This document shows, in pieces, positions 1 through 8,552 of a stretch of 47,840 bases of DNA. The stretch's first letter is position 1. Each line of letters opens with the position of its first letter. Source of the DNA: Sphingorhabdus sp. EL138 (lineage in GTDB: Bacteria; Pseudomonadota; Alphaproteobacteria; Sphingomonadales; Sphingomonadaceae). The notes under the pieces are model-generated. The model saw only the letters and a program-made list of their open reading frames with translations. It was not told the DNA's origin and did no database searches. The stretch is from assembly GCF_945882965.1 (NCBI RefSeq), contig NZ_CAMCWY010000020.1, positions 1-47,840 of the forward strand, in the 5' to 3' direction. The position numbers and the translations under genes are program-made.

Positions 1-135
1 ATAGGCATCAGTATGGCAAATGCCAGTCGCCATGATCTCGACCAACACTTCGCCAGCCTTTGGACCTTCCAAATCAAGCTCGACAATCTCCAATGGCTTC
101 TTCGCTTCAAATGCAACGGCTGCGCGGGTCTTCAT
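1..135 (-). CDS. frmA: S-(hydroxymethyl)glutathione dehydrogenase / class III alcohol dehydrogenase, N-terminal part only
   Basis: Reading the minus strand from the ATG at 133-135 gives 45 codons that run off the left edge. They start [20 protein letters not shown] and include GICHTDAY, the first zinc-ligand Cys motif of zinc-dependent class III alcohol dehydrogenases. The family oxidises S-hydroxymethylglutathione, formed from formaldehyde and glutathione, in the cytoplasm using NAD+. Only the N-terminal GroES-like part is visible, so catalytic zinc binding beyond this Cys, and the full length, cannot be checked. The next gene leftwards is unknown. A 58-bp gap separates it from the molybdenum oxidoreductase on the same strand. 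Other medium-chain zinc dehydrogenases are possible, but the N-terminal match to class III enzymes is close. Confidence 0.75.
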   Translation of the reverse strand, partial: MKTRAAVAFEAKKPLEIVELDLEGPKAGEVLVEIMATGICHTDAY

Positions 136-193
136 GGCAGGGATCCTTATTATCTGCGAAAGGCTTTTCCATTAACAGCGCCGCCGCGCAAGC

Positions 194-967
194 CTAGATT
201 CCGGCATAATATTCATAGTCGCCGACATCCTCCCAATATCCGCCCTTCCCCCCATGGAATTTCGACAGATCATCGGTCGCCTCAATACGCATGACATATT
301 TGGCATGCTTATACCCCAGTTGTCGTTCGACGCGAAGCCGGACAGGTGCGCCATATTTTACCGGCAATGTTTCGCCATTCATACCCCATGCCAATATCGT
401 TTGCGGATGGAAGGCATCAATCACGTCAATTGATTCATAATATGGGCGAGCGCCGTAATTGTCCGCACAATGAAAGACGATAAATTTAGCGCGCGGCGAT
501 AATTGGGCCTGCTGCAGCAAACGGCGCAGCGGCGTGCCTTGCCATTGCGCAATCGCGCTCCACCCCTCAACACAATCATGCCGCGTGATTTGCGTGCGCG
601 CGGGCATCGCCCGTAGCGCTTTCAAGCCAATGTCCATGGGATTGGCTACCATGCCATCAATGCGCAACCGCCAGTCTGCGAAGTTGTTTTGAAGATGCGC
701 GAGATAGTCCGTCGACGTCCCCGTCAGCGAACCATTGGTTTTGAACACAGGCGAAATGTCCGATATCGCAAATTCCGGTGCCAGGGTTGCGCGGTCGGTT
801 AAGGTGCGATGCGTCGCCTGATTAAGCTTTTCCGCCACACGCAATGCTGACCGGAAAGTCGCATTTTCATTCATGGCGTCGCAACCACTCAGAATCAGCG
901 CGCTACTGCCTAAGGTCACGCCGCGCAACAGATCACGGCGGCGGAATGATGTGTAGTCATCTGTCAT
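194..967 (-). CDS. Tat-exported molybdopterin-dependent oxidoreductase, sulfite-oxidase/MsrP-like family
   Basis: The protein has 257 residues. A twin-arginine signal (SFRRRDLLRG, residues 7-16) precedes a hydrophobic stretch ending in LSGC at 26-29, so it may be a Tat-exported lipoprotein. HDCVEGW places a Cys at 132, the expected molybdenum ligand in the sulfite oxidase/YedY fold. The family moves electrons to or from small oxidised substrates in the periplasm; the substrate here cannot be read from sequence. It overlaps the upstream cytochrome b gene by 4 nt (ATGA at 964-967), so the two are translationally coupled, and the cytochrome is the likely electron partner. MsrP itself normally pairs with the haem protein MsrQ. 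This cytochrome is of another type, so an MsrP role in methionine sulfoxide repair is not established. Confidence 0.85.
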   Translation of the reverse strand: MTDDYTSFRRRDLLRGVTLGSSALILSGCDAMNENATFRSALRVAEKLNQATHRTLTDRATLAPEFAISDISPVFKTNGSLTGTSTDYLAHLQNNFADWRLRIDGMVANPMDIGLKALRAMPARTQITRHDCVEGWSAIAQWQGTPLRRLLQQAQLSPRAKFIVFHCADNYGARPYYESIDVIDAFHPQTILAWGMNGETLPVKYGAPVRLRVERQLGYKHAKYVMRIEATDDLSKFHGGKGGYWEDVGDYEYYAGI

Positions 968-1803
968 GGCAATTCCCCTCCATGATCAGGTTTTGACATG
1001 GTCACATGCCGCCGGGTAATCATCGAACGGATGCCGTTAATCGGGCCAGAGAGCAGGACCATGATCAGGTGCGCCACCACAAACAGCACCAGCAAAAAGG
1101 CCGCGATGAAATGCAGCGACCGTGCCGACTGCCGCCCACCGAATAGATCAAGCAACCACGGCCAAGCTGCGTTCATGGCGGGGGACATGGTGATACCTGT
1201 CAGGATTAACAGCGGCAGCAATAGGAATATCACGCCGATATAACTAAATTTTTGTATGATATTATAATTACTTAATCTATACCCTGGACTTAAACTCAAC
1301 CGCGCATGATTTTTGATATCCGTCCAAATAGCAGCAGCGCTCCATTCCGCGCGGCGAACGTGCAAGTCCTTACGGATATGTCCGTTGAACAGCGCAGCAA
1401 GCATGAACACCGTCAAGCCCAGCGCGAAAACCCAAGCAAAGGCAAAATGCCAGCGCCGCGCGGCAGCCAGATCGTAACCTGTGGGTATGGTCGCCCAGCG
1501 GGGAAAGGCCACCCGCCGGACATTGTCATTGGAGCCTAAGGAAAGCCCGAACACCCCTGTTGTTTCGACCCGCGCGCTTCCGATTCGGACAAAGCCCGTG
1601 GTGCGCGTATCGTCAATTTGCAGCCATGCATAATCTTCGCGTGAACCAAAATCGCCCCAATATAGCTGCGGATGAGCGTTGAAAATCATAAGGCCGCTCA
1701 TCAGCAAAATCGTCGCGACAAACGCATTCAACCAATGCCAAATTCGCGTGGATAGACGGTGTCGCTTCGCCACATCTTGAGTCATGTTCTGCGCTGCATC
1801 CAT
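964..1803 (-). CDS. Membrane cytochrome b (cytochrome b561 / thiosulfate-reductase-type), partner of the molybdenum enzyme
   Basis: This 279-residue protein has about four hydrophobic helices. Candidate haem-ligand histidines lie in the first helix (STRIWHWLNA), in ARRWHFAFAWV and in RSLHFIAAFLL. A hydrophilic insert of roughly 75 residues follows the first helix and includes YWGDFGSREDY; this is usual for cytochrome b subunits that serve periplasmic molybdenum enzymes. It should carry electrons between the quinone pool and the periplasmic oxidoreductase encoded next, with which it shares a 4-nt ATGA overlap. A second possible Met lies at codon 7. ParB ends 39 nt upstream on the same strand, so the pair may be read partly from the par operon, though no terminator or promoter is evident in that gap. 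Confidence 0.85.
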   Translation of the reverse strand: MDAAQNMTQDVAKRHRLSTRIWHWLNAFVATILLMSGLMIFNAHPQLYWGDFGSREDYAWLQIDDTRTTGFVRIGSARVETTGVFGLSLGSNDNVRRVAFPRWATIPTGYDLAAARRWHFAFAWVFALGLTVFMLAALFNGHIRKDLHVRRAEWSAAAIWTDIKNHARLSLSPGYRLSNYNIIQKFSYIGVIFLLLPLLILTGITMSPAMNAAWPWLLDLFGGRQSARSLHFIAAFLLVLFVVAHLIMVLLSGPINGIRSMITRRHVTMSKPDHGGELP

Positions 1804-1842
1804 TAATCGCTCCCACGCAAAGCCCAGACGACGATCGGCGAG

Positions 1843-2775
1843 CTAAAATTTCTCGCCCGTGAGCCGCTGACACAGCATGTCCAACTGGTCCAAGCTGCCA
1901 TATTCAAACGTCACTTCGCCTGCGCCCATGTCATTCTTTTGAGCGATCCGCACCTTTAGCCCCAGAAGATCACCAAGATGCGACTCCACGGCCCGTATAT
2001 CTGCATTTTCCGGCGGGCTCGTGCCCGTTTGCTTGCGATGTTTCGCCTTTGGCGCGCGCTCTTGCTGCACCAGTGCTTCAGTGGCGCGCACCGAAAGGCC
2101 ATTTTTAATAACCAGCATTGCCAACTGCACCGCATTGTCACTGCCGAGCAACGCGCGCGCATGCCCCATGCTTAGTCTTTCTTCTATGACCAGATCACGA
2201 AGCGTTTGCGGCAAATCTAGCAAGCGCATCATATTTGCGACATGGCTGCGCGACTTGTGCACCAGCTCCGCCAATTCGGCAGCACTGTGGCCAAAAAGTT
2301 CAGTCAGCTTTTTATAAGCTTCCGCCTCTTCCATAGGGTTCAGGTCTTGGCGCTGGATATTTTCAAGCAGCGCAATCTCAACGGTTTCCGTGTCGTCAAA
2401 ATTCCGAACAATCGCGGGCAGATTGTGCAACTGCGCGCGCTGGGCTGCGCGCCAACGGCGCTCGCCTGCTACAATTTGATATCCGCCTTGAAAAGGCCGT
2501 ACGACGATGGGTTGGATAACCCCGTGCCGGGCAATACTTGCCGCCAATTCATCCAGCTTTTCTTCGGAAAAATGCCGCCGTGGCTGATCGGGATTGGGAC
2601 GAATGTCGATGACCGACAAGGTTGTCACGCCCTGGTTTTCGGCGTCTCGATCTGCGGAGAAATTCCCAGAATAACTGTCGCCCCGCAACGCTTCGCCTAA
2701 CAAGGCGTCCAAGCCCCGGCCAAGGCCCATTTTCTTCTTCAAAGGTGACTTTTCGGACGGATTATCATTACTCAC
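1843..2775 (-). CDS. parB: Chromosome-partitioning protein ParB (CTPase, parS-binding)
   Basis: This 310-residue protein has the full ParB layout. A basic N-terminal ParA-interaction segment (KKKMGLGRGLDALLG, about 13-27) precedes the ParB/Srx CTPase domain with GERRWRA at 104-110 and ENIQR at 138-142. A helix-turn-helix region (about 150-200) and a C-terminal dimerisation domain follow. ParB loads on parS as a CTP-dependent sliding clamp and recruits ParA and condensin to separate origins. Its start overlaps the parA stop by 4 nt, and both are minus strand, downstream of rsmG and mnmG. Two perfect parS sites lie 1.4 and 3.4 kb upstream in the same block, so the protein and its targets are together near the proposed origin. 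Confidence 0.97.
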   Translation of the reverse strand: MSNDNPSEKSPLKKKMGLGRGLDALLGEALRGDSYSGNFSADRDAENQGVTTLSVIDIRPNPDQPRRHFSEEKLDELAASIARHGVIQPIVVRPFQGGYQIVAGERRWRAAQRAQLHNLPAIVRNFDDTETVEIALLENIQRQDLNPMEEAEAYKKLTELFGHSAAELAELVHKSRSHVANMMRLLDLPQTLRDLVIEERLSMGHARALLGSDNAVQLAMLVIKNGLSVRATEALVQQERAPKAKHRKQTGTSPPENADIRAVESHLGDLLGLKVRIAQKNDMGAGEVTFEYGSLDQLDMLCQRLTGEKF

Positions 2776-3551
2776 GCTGCTAACTCCCGGACCGGCAAGC
2801 GGCCAATTAATTCTCGTGCAAGTTTCATATAGGCTTCGGACCCTGAGCAGCGTTGGTCATAAATCAACGCAGGAAGCCCATGGCTGGGCGCTTCTGACAA
2901 GCGGACATTGCGCGGAATCACAGCATCAAACACAAGGTCGCCCAAGCAACTGCGCACATCATCCGCCACTTGTTCAGTCAACCGGTTGCGCTTGTCATAC
3001 ATGGTGAGCGCCACGCCCAAGATCGACAGCGCCGGATTAAATCGACCTTGGATACGCTCCACCGTCTGTAACAGCTGGCTCAAGCCCTCAAGCGCGAAAA
3101 ATTCGCACTGTAGCGGGACGAGAAGCGATTCGACCGCGACCAGCGCATTGACGGTGACCAGCCCAAGCGAGGGTGGGCAATCGATGAGGCAAATGTCCCA
3201 ATGCGCATCAGATTTGTCAAACGCCGCCTTCAGTCGCCCGGTGCGATCTTCACATTCGACAAGCTCGATTTCGGCACCGGACAGATCGACGGTTGCGGGG
3301 ACTATATCGAGGTTCGGGATAATCGTGGGTATTGCGGCATCTTTTAACGATGCATCGCCGAGCAACAAGTCATAGCTGCTATGGACCCGCTGCGCTTGCT
3401 TCAGGCCAAGCCCCGTGGACGCATTTCCCTGCGGATCAAGATCAACCAAGACACAGCGCCAACCACTGGCCGCGAGTGCGGTCGCAAGGTTGATGGCGGT
3501 GGTTGTTTTTCCGACACCGCCTTTCTGATTGGCTATCGCTATTCGGATCAT
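2772..3551 (-). CDS. parA: Chromosome-partitioning ATPase ParA
   Basis: The protein has 259 residues counted from the ATG at 3551; an in-frame extension to 3692 exists but would overlap rsmG deeply and lacks family similarity. The N-terminus [17 protein letters not shown] carries the deviant Walker A motif KGGVGKT at residues 10-16. DLDPQGNASTGLG and LIDCPPSLGL are the A' and Walker B motifs. ParA dimers bind nucleoid DNA with ATP, and ParB-stimulated hydrolysis moves the origin. The start forms a 4-nt ATGA overlap with the rsmG stop, and its own stop overlaps the parB start by 4 nt, so rsmG-parA-parB are translationally coupled. Confidence 0.97.
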   Translation of the reverse strand: MIRIAIANQKGGVGKTTTAINLATALAASGWRCVLVDLDPQGNASTGLGLKQAQRVHSSYDLLLGDASLKDAAIPTIIPNLDIVPATVDLSGAEIELVECEDRTGRLKAAFDKSDAHWDICLIDCPPSLGLVTVNALVAVESLLVPLQCEFFALEGLSQLLQTVERIQGRFNPALSILGVALTMYDKRNRLTEQVADDVRSCLGDLVFDAVIPRNVRLSEAPSHGLPALIYDQRCSGSEAYMKLARELIGRLPVRELAA

Positions 3552-4216
3552 TCCTCTTGCCCCTGTGTTTCCAAGATGGCGCGCGCTTTGCGTTTCCCCG
3601 ACAATGTGCCGACGAGAATGCCAGCCTCTTGGTCTGTTACACTGTCCATGATGCGGAAATTTCCGCCCCACTGCGCCTGCGCGCCCTCCCACTCGGCTTT
3701 GGCTTTACGCCCCTTTGGCAATAGCCACAAAGTGTTATTTGTGGCGAAGCGCGCGGCAAGATCAAATAATTTAGGCAAGGGCGCAAAGGCACGGGCGCTG
3801 ATGACCGCATATGGCGCGGTTTCAAGGCGCCCCAACGTCACCCCCGCCACGCGCACGCGACCTGTTAGATCAAGCATTTCGACCGCTCTTTGCAGATACT
3901 CAATTCGGCGGGCACGCGATTCGACTAATGTCACATGATAATGGGTCAACAATGCAATGACCAATCCCGGGAAGCCGGCACCGGACCCGAGATCCAGCCA
4001 ATTATTCTGTTGCGCAGATGTATCGGTAAACAGCAACAATTGCGCACTATCGACGATATGGCGGGACCATATATGGTCTAATGTCGAGGCCGATATCAGA
4101 TTCTGGCTTTCGGCTTCCCGCTTTAGAAATTCCACAAATGTTTCGAGAGCGTCGAATGTTTCACGTGAAACATGTAGGTGGGCCTTAAGCCAAGCAATGG
4201 CTTCGGTCTCTGTCAT
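3548..4216 (-). CDS. rsmG: 16S rRNA (guanine-N7)-methyltransferase RsmG (GidB)
   Basis: This 222-residue methyltransferase modifies G527 of 16S rRNA with S-adenosylmethionine. The SAM-binding loop [18 protein letters not shown] lies near residues 73-90, and the usual RsmG length is about 200-215. Residues 15-20 are HVSRET. The DNA coding V16 to T20 is a perfect parS site at 4157-4172, so this part of the protein is tied to a segregation sequence. The gene overlaps mnmG upstream and parA downstream by 4 nt each, the classic gidA-gidB-parA-parB arrangement near bacterial origins. Confidence 0.96.
   Translation of the reverse strand: MTETEAIAWLKAHLHVSRETFDALETFVEFLKREAESQNLISASTLDHIWSRHIVDSAQLLLFTDTSAQQNNWLDLGSGAGFPGLVIALLTHYHVTLVESRARRIEYLQRAVEMLDLTGRVRVAGVTLGRLETAPYAVISARAFAPLPKLFDLAARFATNNTLWLLPKGRKAKAEWEGAQAQWGGNFRIMDSVTDQEAGILVGTLSGKRKARAILETQGQEE
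4157..4172. promoter_or_regulatory. parS centromere site, inside rsmG
   Basis: TGTTTCACGTGAAACA is a perfect 16-bp palindrome identical to the bacterial consensus parS. It lies within the rsmG coding region (V16-T20). ParB encoded at 1843-2775 is the expected ligand. It is about 8.3 kb from the proposed oriC. Confidence 0.95.
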
Positions 4217-6084
4217 GCGGCTTGCGCGATAGCAATTTTGGCGCGCTTGGCGTGGACGAGAATGGCTGCAAGCGCAGCGGGCGTAATGCCCCTGATCCGT
4301 GACGCGGCGGCCAGGTTTTCAGGCATCGACGCCTCAAGCCGCTCAACCATCTCATGCGACAGTCCAGATATGGCCCTATAGTCCATCAACGCCGACAGCC
4401 GAATTTGTTCGTTGGCAGCCATGTCGTTTATCTCTGCCTCTTGCCTTGCCAGATAGGGTGCATATCGACCGTCTTGTTCCAACTCCATGATCAGGTCCTG
4501 CGGCCAGGCAGCTGCATCCAATTCCAACAACTGGGCAATCGATAGCTGGGGAAAGCGCAACCAGTCAAACAACGACATTTTGCCCGCGTCTTGCTTTACC
4601 TGGATACCTTGTTTGATCAGGACATCAGCGCTCACTGTTTCCTGAAGCCTGCTTTGAAGTTCGCTCTGCCGCAAAAGCCGCTCCGCAAACGCATCCGCGC
4701 GTTCGTTGCCCACAGCGCCCACCGATATGGCCAGCGGTGTGAGCCTTGACGCCGCATTGTCGGAGCGCAGGCGCAGGCGATACTCCGCGCGCGCCGTTAA
4801 CATGCGATAAGGCTCCGTCACACCTTGCAGCGTCAGGTCATCTATCATCACCGCGATGTAGCTATTGGTCCGGTCGATAGGCGGCATAGGCTGCGCTAAT
4901 ATCTTCGATGCCGCGCCCATGCCAGCGACCAAGCCTTGCGCTGCTGCTTCCTCATAACCCGTGGTGCCGTTAATCTGTCCAGCGCAATATAGACCTTCAA
5001 ATCCACGCACCGCGAGACTGGAATCCAGACAACGTGGGTCGATATAGTCATACTCAACGGCATAGCCGGGGACGACAATCTCGCATTGTTCAAGACCCAC
5101 CATAGACCGGACCATCGCCGCTTGAATATCCGTTGGCAGCGACGTTGAAATGCCGTTGGGATAAATCACATGGCTGTCGATGCCTTCTGGCTCCAGAAAT
5201 ACCTGATGCCCTTCACGATCTCCAAACCGGAAAATCTTGTCTTCAATCGACGGACAATAACGCGGTCCCCTCCCCTCAATATCGCCGCCAGATAGAGGCG
5301 AGCGATGGAGGCCTGCCCGGATGATATCGTGCGTTTGGGCATTGGTGCGTGACATCGCACAGAATAACTGCGGCACAGATCGGCGCGACCGCATCGGTGA
5401 CATTGTCCAATCATCATCATCGGAGGGCTGCATGTCCAAACGCGCCCAATCAATCGTGCGTCCATCAAGCCGTGGCGGCGTTCCCGTTTTCAACCGTGCG
5501 ATTGGCAAGTCTGCACCGCGCAGTTGCTGCGCCAACAGCATGGCGGATGCTTCGCCCACGCGGCCGCCATCAAGCCTTTCTTCGCCACGGAACAGCTTGC
5601 CACCTAAAAACGTTCCCGTGGCCAAGGCCACTGCAGCCGAAGTTATGACGGAACCATCACCCAAAACCAAGCCTGCAACACGTGTGGGTGCATTGGCAAG
5701 AAAATGCAGCGCCGAGGCTTCCGCTTCAATTATGCATATGTTGTCCAAACCCGCAAGCTGCGTTTGGATAGACGCCTTGAACAATTTACGATCTGCTTGA
5801 ATCCGGGGCCCCTGCACTGCTGCGCCTTTTGAGGCGTTGAGCATGCGATAATGCACAGCAGCGTCGTCGGCAGCGCGGCCAATCAAGCCATCAAATGCGT
5901 CAACCTCACGCACCAAATGCCCCTTGCCCAAACCGCCTATAGCCGGGTTACACGACATCGCGCCGATCATGCCCTTGTCAAAACTAACCAAGGCCACCCG
6001 CAAACCCATGCGTGCAGCAACAGCGGCTGCCTCTGTACCAGCGTGCCCGCCACCCACAACAATGATGTCGAAATCGGTTTTCAT
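4213..6084 (-). CDS. mnmG: tRNA uridine-5-carboxymethylaminomethyl modification enzyme MnmG (GidA)
   Basis: This 623-residue protein matches the usual MnmG length. The FAD dinucleotide-binding motif [12 protein letters not shown] (about 9-20) is followed by [20 protein letters not shown] and by [11 protein letters not shown], both family signatures. A C-terminal helical domain would contact MnmE. MnmG and MnmE together install the cmnm5 group on the wobble uridine of several tRNAs, using FAD, methylene-THF and glycine. The stop overlaps rsmG by 4 nt. MnmE lies just upstream, separated by 67 nt that contain a parS site, so partner enzymes are neighbours here. Confidence 0.97.
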   Translation of the reverse strand: MKTDFDIIVVGGGHAGTEAAAVAARMGLRVALVSFDKGMIGAMSCNPAIGGLGKGHLVREVDAFDGLIGRAADDAAVHYRMLNASKGAAVQGPRIQADRKLFKASIQTQLAGLDNICIIEAEASALHFLANAPTRVAGLVLGDGSVITSAAVALATGTFLGGKLFRGEERLDGGRVGEASAMLLAQQLRGADLPIARLKTGTPPRLDGRTIDWARLDMQPSDDDDWTMSPMRSRRSVPQLFCAMSRTNAQTHDIIRAGLHRSPLSGGDIEGRGPRYCPSIEDKIFRFGDREGHQVFLEPEGIDSHVIYPNGISTSLPTDIQAAMVRSMVGLEQCEIVVPGYAVEYDYIDPRCLDSSLAVRGFEGLYCAGQINGTTGYEEAAAQGLVAGMGAASKILAQPMPPIDRTNSYIAVMIDDLTLQGVTEPYRMLTARAEYRLRLRSDNAASRLTPLAISVGAVGNERADAFAERLLRQSELQSRLQETVSADVLIKQGIQVKQDAGKMSLFDWLRFPQLSIAQLLELDAAAWPQDLIMELEQDGRYAPYLARQEAEINDMAANEQIRLSALMDYRAISGLSHEMVERLEASMPENLAAASRIRGITPAALAAILVHAKRAKIAIAQAA

Positions 6085-6133
6085 GCGTCGCGCATATACG
6101 AACTATGCCTGCTGGTCAAAAAAGAGTGGCGAC

Positions 6134-6149
6134 TGTTTCACGTGAAACA
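6134..6149. promoter_or_regulatory. parS centromere site, between mnmG and mnmE
   Basis: This is a second perfect copy of TGTTTCACGTGAAACA, in the short gap between the mnmE stop (6152) and the mnmG start (6084). It lies about 6.3 kb from the proposed oriC and 1,977 bp from the copy in rsmG. It may overlap the promoter or leader of mnmG. Confidence 0.95.
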
Positions 6150-6151
6150 GA

Positions 6152-7447
6152 CTATTTTCCCACGCAGAATTTTCCGAAAATGTTATCGAGCAAATCTTCG
6201 GTATGCGCGCGGCCCGTTAAGGCGTCGAGTGCAAGTCTTGCCTGCCGCAGATTTTCCGCGATGATCAACCAATCTGTAGAATCACTGCACGCCGAAAGCG
6301 CTATGGCGGCGTCTTCCAAATATGTCCTTTGCCGCGCGTTGATCGCAAACTGATCAGGCGGCGGCAGCAGCGTCTTGGCCCTTGCCGCCACAATATGGAG
6401 AAGCTCAGCTGTGCCCGCGCCCGTCTGAGCCGACACCTTCATGGCATCCGCAGACTTTTCGTCATTGACCATGATGTCGCATTTGGCCGCTATCTCAATC
6501 AGATTCGCGTGGCTCGGTCCTTCACCCTCCGGACCAAGCCATAACACTATGTCCGCCTGCGCCATCGCGGCGTGACTGCGATCAATGCCGATGCGTTCGA
6601 TGACGTCGGCGCTATCGTCGCGAAGGCCGGCTGTGTCCGTAAACACCAGCGCAACGCCTTCGACCGCCACAGGCACTTCAATCATATCGCGCGTCGTTCC
6701 GGCGATATCAGAAACAATGGCCGCGTCGCGCCCGACCAGCGCATTTAACAAAGTGGATTTTCCGCTATTGGGCGGACCTGCCAAGACGACGCGTAACCCG
6801 TCCTTTAATTTTTCGGCAGGTGGGCTGGCCAATAACAGCGATATTTTCTGCCGTAGTTCTGCACTACCATTTATAACATCACTGTTGTTCTGGGCATCAA
6901 CATCACCTTCATCCGAAAAATCTAACTCTGCCTCGGTGAACGCAGACAATCGGAGCACCTCTTGCCGATATTCATCAATCGCGGTGCTAAATGCCCCACC
7001 AAACATCTTGGCTGCAGCGCGACGCTGCCATTCGGTCTCGGCCGCCAATAGATCCGCCAAGCCTTCGGCTTCATTCAAATCCATTCGGGCACTGGCAAAG
7101 GCACGGCGGGTAAATTCTCCAGCCTCCGCGCGTCGCGCGCCGGGGAAACTGGCGATGGCATTTTCAACGGCGCGCACCACGGCGCGGCCGCCATGGAGAT
7201 GGAGCTCAACAAGATCTTCGCCGGTAGCCGTATCCGGGCCGGGAAAGACGAGCACAAGCGCTTCGTCTAATATTTCCTGAGTCTCTGGCGAACGCAAGCT
7301 GCACACCGAAGCCCTTCGCGGTGTCGGGACTCGTCCGGATAGACCGAGCAATATATCAAAAGCCGCAGGCCCGCTGATACGCATGATGGCAATAGCAGCC
7401 GGCGGCGCGCCGCTGGACAGCGCGAAAATCGTGTCGTCCGATATCAT
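6152..7447 (-). CDS. mnmE: tRNA modification GTPase MnmE (TrmE)
   Basis: This 431-residue protein is slightly short for MnmE (about 450). An N-terminal folate-binding domain (about 1-118) is followed by a helical region holding a G domain: G1 GPPNSGKS at 224-231, the G2/switch motif TTRD at 251-254 and DTAG at 271-274. The C-terminus ends FGKFCVGK, a variant of the usual FCIGK motif whose Cys is needed for activity. The G4 NKxD motif is degenerate; the closest match is AKCD in EIAAKCDIM. It works with MnmG, encoded downstream. The DUF6489 gene ends 7 nt upstream, so the two are probably co-transcribed. Confidence 0.96.
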   Translation of the reverse strand: MISDDTIFALSSGAPPAAIAIMRISGPAAFDILLGLSGRVPTPRRASVCSLRSPETQEILDEALVLVFPGPDTATGEDLVELHLHGGRAVVRAVENAIASFPGARRAEAGEFTRRAFASARMDLNEAEGLADLLAAETEWQRRAAAKMFGGAFSTAIDEYRQEVLRLSAFTEAELDFSDEGDVDAQNNSDVINGSAELRQKISLLLASPPAEKLKDGLRVVLAGPPNSGKSTLLNALVGRDAAIVSDIAGTTRDMIEVPVAVEGVALVFTDTAGLRDDSADVIERIGIDRSHAAMAQADIVLWLGPEGEGPSHANLIEIAAKCDIMVNDEKSADAMKVSAQTGAGTAELLHIVAARAKTLLPPPDQFAINARQRTYLEDAAIALSACSDSTDWLIIAENLRQARLALDALTGRAHTEDLLDNIFGKFCVGK

Positions 7448-7454
7448 TCCAAAG

Positions 7455-7715
7455 CTATTTTTTATCGTTCTTGTTCAGGCCAGACATTGCCGCCTTTGCA
7501 CCTGTTTCCATCAGTTGCTGAAACAATTGCAGCCCCATTTGACCCATGGGCGCGATTTGCTTTCCCAATTCCTGCAGCTGGTCAACGCCACCAGCTTTGT
7601 TCATAAGGTTCGTGACCTTCTCGACATAGGCTTCATTGGCCTTAGTGACATCAGGCAGCCCAAGCAGCGCCCGAGCCTCTTCAGGGGAACAATCGATTTC
7701 AATGTTCATCTTCAT
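7455..7715 (-). CDS. Small conserved DUF6489-like protein
   Basis: Starting at the ATG at 7715, the product is 86 residues, MKMNIEIDCSPEEARALLGL onwards. This start has AGGAGG nine bases upstream; the longer frame to 7748 would absorb that ribosome-binding site. The N-terminus fits a small family I recall from Sphingomonadales and related alphaproteobacteria (DUF6489), of unknown function. The rest is predicted helical and amphipathic, with a Met- and Gln-rich segment. No membrane segment or catalytic motif is visible. It lies 7 nt upstream of mnmE, so it is likely in the same transcript. Function is unknown; the family name is from memory. Confidence 0.75.
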   Translation of the reverse strand: MKMNIEIDCSPEEARALLGLPDVTKANEAYVEKVTNLMNKAGGVDQLQELGKQIAPMGQMGLQLFQQLMETGAKAAMSGLNKNDKK

Positions 7716-7804
7716 GGGCTGCGCCCTCCTATTTGCCAATAACATCACTATAAAGGTTCAATCGAATCACGCAATTGCGGAGAATATCCGCCTAGGAGCA
7801 TAAA

Positions 7805-8515
7805 ATGGGTGAATATGTGAAGATTGATGCACTGGCTGAGGATGCGTTGTTTCCCGCCTATGTCGCCCTGCCATCGGACAGTGCGCGCGCCGCGATTATC
7901 GTTATTCCCGAAATATTCGGTGTGAATGCAGGCATTCGGCAGAAATGCGACCACTTCGCAAATGCTGGTTATCTCGCGGTCGCACCCGATATTTTCTGGC
8001 GGTTTGCACCGGGGGTGGAATTGAACCCTGATATTGAGGCCGAGCTTCAAGAGGCATTTGGCTATTTCGGTCAATATGATGCCGATGATGGCGTGCGGGA
8101 TATTGAGGCGGTGATTCACGCCGTGCGTCGCGGCCTATCCGGCAAAGCTCCTGTCGAAAAAGTCGGCGCTGTCGGCTACTGCTTGGGCGGACGACTTGCC
8201 TATATGGCGGCAGCGCGGACGGATATCAGCGCATCGGTTGGCTATTATGGCGTGATGATCGACCAGATGTTGGACGAAAGCCATGCCATCGCCCATCCGC
8301 TGATGCTGCATATTCCGACCGCAGACCATTTGGTCGGGCCAGGAGCACAGGCCGCGATTCACGCTGGCCTTGGCAATCACCCAAAGGTGACGCTCTATGA
8401 CTATGAAGGTCTTGACCATGGCTTTGCCGCAGAAATGGGCAATCGCCGGAACGTGGAGGGCGCAGAGCTGGCCGACGCACGAACCGCCGCGTTTTTTGCC
8501 GCGCATCTAAGCTAA
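7805..8515 (+). CDS. Dienelactone hydrolase family protein
   Basis: The protein is 236 residues with an alpha/beta-hydrolase fold. The nucleophile motif GYCLGG carries Cys where other hydrolases have Ser, as in dienelactone hydrolase. TADH supplies the likely Asp and LDHGFA the catalytic His. It should hydrolyse cyclic esters or related small esters in the cytoplasm; the physiological substrate is not readable. It is the only plus-strand gene left of the proposed origin and sits alone, divergent from DUF6489 and convergent with terC. A strong hairpin follows its stop codon. Confidence 0.9.
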   Translation: MGEYVKIDALAEDALFPAYVALPSDSARAAIIVIPEIFGVNAGIRQKCDHFANAGYLAVAPDIFWRFAPGVELNPDIEAELQEAFGYFGQYDADDGVRDIEAVIHAVRRGLSGKAPVEKVGAVGYCLGGRLAYMAAARTDISASVGYYGVMIDQMLDESHAIAHPLMLHIPTADHLVGPGAQAAIHAGLGNHPKVTLYDYEGLDHGFAAEMGNRRNVEGAELADARTAAFFAAHLS

Positions 8516-8521
8516 AGAAAC

Positions 8522-8547
8522 TAGGGCTCCCGCATTTGGGAGCCCTA
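8522..8547. terminator. Bidirectional hairpin between the convergent dienelactone hydrolase and terC genes
   Basis: TAGGGCTCCC and GGGAGCCCTA form a perfect 10-bp stem with a 6-nt loop. It starts 6 bp past the plus-strand stop and ends 5 bp before the terC stop. There is only a weak T tract on either side, so it could act as a transcript end or stabiliser for both genes. Confidence 0.75.
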
Positions 8548-8552
8548 ATTCA

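Noticed and set aside
3552-3692. N-terminal extension of ParA
   Set aside because: The 47 extra residues would overlap rsmG deeply and match no ParA; the ATG at 3551 gives the normal start and an ATGA overlap.
5321-5800. Long plus-strand frame within mnmG
   Set aside because: It lies opposite the whole MnmG reading frame, has no family similarity that I can see, and its composition mirrors the sense gene.
8135-8506. Minus-strand frame opposite the dienelactone hydrolase
   Set aside because: The sense gene has complete catalytic motifs; the antisense product is Cys- and His-rich without a recognisable domain.
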